A stretch of DNA of 35,792 bases, from positions 1 through 35,792 of the forward strand of contig DUOA01000076.1 of assembly GCA_012839095.1 (NCBI GenBank), read 5' to 3'. This DNA is from Clostridiales bacterium. GTDB taxonomy: Bacteria; Bacillota; Clostridia; Caldicoprobacterales; DTU083. Both the position numbers and the translations under genes were made by a program. This document shows, in pieces, positions 34,183-35,792 of the stretch. The notes beneath the pieces are model-generated. The model was given only the letters and a program-made list of their open reading frames with translations, had not been told where the DNA came from and did no database searches. The first letter of the stretch is position 1; every line of letters starts with the position of its first letter.

Positions 34183-35730
34183 ATGAAATATTACAGTACC
34201 CGGGACAACAGTCTGCAAAAAACTTCCATGGAGGTCATCAAACAAGGTCTTTCAGCAGAAGGGGGCTTGTTTGTCCCTGAATCCATACCTGCAGTCAGCA
34301 TGGAGGAATTGTCCGGGCTCCTTAAGGCTGATTACCGGGAGCGTGCAAAGAAGATTCTGTCCATGTATCTTACGGATTACAGCAGCCGACAGTTGACTGA
34401 TTGTGTGGAAGGTGCCTATTCTGCAGATAACTTCAGTTCACCTGAAACAGCACCGGTTACTGAGCTGGAGAAAGGTCTCCATGTATTGGAGCTGTGGCAT
34501 GGCCCCACCTGTGCCTTTAAGGATATGGCTCTTCAGATTCTGCCCTACCTTATGACAACGGCTGTCCGGGCAACCGGTGATAATAAGGAAATCCTCATTC
34601 TGACTGCTACCTCCGGCGATACGGGTAAGGCGGCAATGGAGGGATTCAGTGATATTCCCGGAACCAGAATTTTGGTCTTTTATCCCCAGCAAGGTGTAAG
34701 CCCAATGCAAAAGCTGCAGATGGTTACCCAGGAGGGCAGCAATGTCATGGCAGCGGCCGTGAAAGGCAATTTTGACGATGCCCAGACAGGAGTTAAACAG
34801 GTATTCCGGGATGAAGAGCTGAGAGACTATCTGGACAAACGGGGGCTTTCCTTTTCGTCTGCCAACTCCATAAACTGGGGAAGACTGGTACCTCAGATTG
34901 TCTACTACTTTTCCTCCTATCTTGATTTGGTAAGGTATAACCGAATCTCATTAGGGGAGCCTGTCAATATAGTAGTGCCCACAGGGAATTTTGGTAACAT
35001 ACTGGCTGCCTGGTATGCCAGGGAAATGGGTCTGCCGGTCAATCGCCTGATCTGTGCCTCCAATGACAACAAGGTACTGGCAGATTTTATCCGCACCGGT
35101 GTTTATGACAAAAGGCGTGAGTTTTACCAGACTATATCTCCTTCTATGGATATTCTGGTGTCCAGCAATCTGGAACGGCTATTATACGAGCTTGCCCAGC
35201 GGGATGATGCACAGGTAAAGGACTGGATGAAGCAATTGTCTTACAGGGGTTTTTATCAAATAAAGGGAGAAGCCCTGAAAAGGCTGCAGTCTGATTTTTG
35301 GGGAGGATCTGCCAGCGTTGAAGAAACCATGGCATCCATTCAGGATACATATCAAAAAACCGGCTATGTAATGGATCCGCATACAGCGGTAGGAAAATGG
35401 GTGTATGATTCATACCGCAGAGAAACAGGAGATACTGATGCAACCATACTTGTTTCCACTGCCAGTCCCTTTAAATTCCCGGCCGATGTGCTTAAGGCCA
35501 TACAGCCGGGCAGCTCCGGTTCCATAGACCCGTCACATGTTCATGCTAAATACACTGAGGCAGTTTATGAAATAAAACTGCTGGAGCAATTGGCGAAGGT
35601 CAGCGGCTGGAATATTCCCAAGCCTCTTCAGGGTCTGCAGGATAAGGAGATCAGGCATAGAGCGGTATGCAGCAGGGAACAGATAAGGGAACAGGTCATT
35701 GCCATGATTGACAGTCAGGAGATGAGATGA
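34183..35730 (+). CDS. thrC: Threonine synthase
   Basis: This 515-residue PLP enzyme converts O-phosphohomoserine to threonine and phosphate. It is the longer, E. coli-like form: the opening MKYYSTRDN, then an N-terminal domain, and the PLP lysine Lys113 in HGPTCAFKDMALQ. The phosphate-binding TATSGDTGKAAMEGF and the substrate segment NSINWGRLVPQIVYYFSSY are present. VPTGNFGNILAAW is the PLP-phosphate loop. The ending VSTASPFKFPADVLKA is typical. The start is ATG 34183 after GAGAAGG. Its stop is one base before the next start codon, so it is coupled to the downstream gene. No leader peptide or T-box was seen. Confidence 0.96.
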   Translation: MKYYSTRDNSLQKTSMEVIKQGLSAEGGLFVPESIPAVSMEELSGLLKADYRERAKKILSMYLTDYSSRQLTDCVEGAYSADNFSSPETAPVTELEKGLHVLELWHGPTCAFKDMALQILPYLMTTAVRATGDNKEILILTATSGDTGKAAMEGFSDIPGTRILVFYPQQGVSPMQKLQMVTQEGSNVMAAAVKGNFDDAQTGVKQVFRDEELRDYLDKRGLSFSSANSINWGRLVPQIVYYFSSYLDLVRYNRISLGEPVNIVVPTGNFGNILAAWYAREMGLPVNRLICASNDNKVLADFIRTGVYDKRREFYQTISPSMDILVSSNLERLLYELAQRDDAQVKDWMKQLSYRGFYQIKGEALKRLQSDFWGGSASVEETMASIQDTYQKTGYVMDPHTAVGKWVYDSYRRETGDTDATILVSTASPFKFPADVLKAIQPGSSGSIDPSHVHAKYTEAVYEIKLLEQLAKVSGWNIPKPLQGLQDKEIRHRAVCSREQIREQVIAMIDSQEMR

Positions 35731-35731
35731 G

Positions 35732-35792
35732 ATGAAAATTGCATTGGCACAGCTTAATTCAACTGTTGGTGACTTTGCAGGCAACGTGGACA
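35732..35792 (+). CDS. Glutamine-dependent NAD synthetase or related nitrilase-fold protein, N-terminal fragment
   Basis: Twenty codons remain before the window ends: MKIALAQLNSTVGDFAGNVD. This is a typical opening of the nitrilase-fold glutaminase domain of NadE, which normally begins M-K-I-A-L-A-Q with V-G-D-x-x-G-N. A stand-alone carbon-nitrogen hydrolase is the alternative. It starts one base after the thrC stop, with GGAG at 35718-35721. Confidence 0.7.
   Translation, partial: MKIALAQLNSTVGDFAGNVD

Noticed and set aside
1-35792. CRISPR arrays, prophage genes or known riboswitches
   Set aside because: No regularly spaced repeats, phage structural genes or recognisable riboswitch cores were seen on reading through both strands; a covariance-model search could still find divergent ones.

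Overview
The window looks like chromosome from an anaerobic, low-to-middle GC Gram-positive bacterium of the class Clostridia. The evidence is gene order and style: cdd-era-yqzL-recO, then ppdK, then dgt-dnaG-rpoD, trmK-nif3 and a type A RNase P RNA; strong Shine-Dalgarno sites; TTG and GTG starts; consensus sigma-A promoters; many rho-independent terminators; and pyruvate phosphate dikinase as a central enzyme. The genus cannot be fixed from the sequence alone. Nearly everything is on the + strand. The exceptions are a transposase fragment at the left edge and one small HPr-like gene.

Region 1 (1-13.4 kb) is accessory carbohydrate metabolism. After the end of an IS256-type element come a binding-protein lipoprotein and two permeases of the LplABC/YtcQP type with no ATPase gene. 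An AraC-family regulator with its own consensus promoter follows, then a GH38 alpha-mannosidase with its own promoter. Next is a five-gene run: an HldE-like PfkB kinase, an unknown protein faintly resembling deoxyhypusine synthase, a HAD phosphatase, a ROK regulator and a GmhA-like SIS isomerase. The run closes with a 14-bp-stem terminator. The isomerase-kinase-phosphatase trio resembles the heptose-phosphate branch used for LPS and S-layer sugars. Here it lacks a nucleotidyltransferase and sits beside an importer and a mannosidase, so a catabolic or salvage route for a mannose- or heptose-like sugar is possible. This is the best candidate for an undescribed system in the window.

Region 2 (13.4-26.1 kb) is a core housekeeping block: cytidine deaminase, Era, YqzL, a short RecO without its zinc module, PPDK, dGTPase, primase and the primary sigma factor. 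It continues with a CAU-anticodon tRNA that looks like tRNA-Ile2, TrmK, a Nif3-family protein, a coiled-coil zinc-ribbon protein and rnpB.

Region 3 (26.1-35.8 kb) holds mixed short transcription units. They are a Crh/HPr-like protein without the phosphocarrier histidine (minus strand), dCMP deaminase, a CsoR-CopA copper efflux pair with a likely operator, a duplicated P-loop ATPase, TypA/BipA, a small P-loop protein, threonine synthase and the first codons of a probable NAD synthetase. No CRISPR array, prophage or known riboswitch was seen. Apart from the left-edge IS region, no gene-free stretch exceeds about 300 bases.
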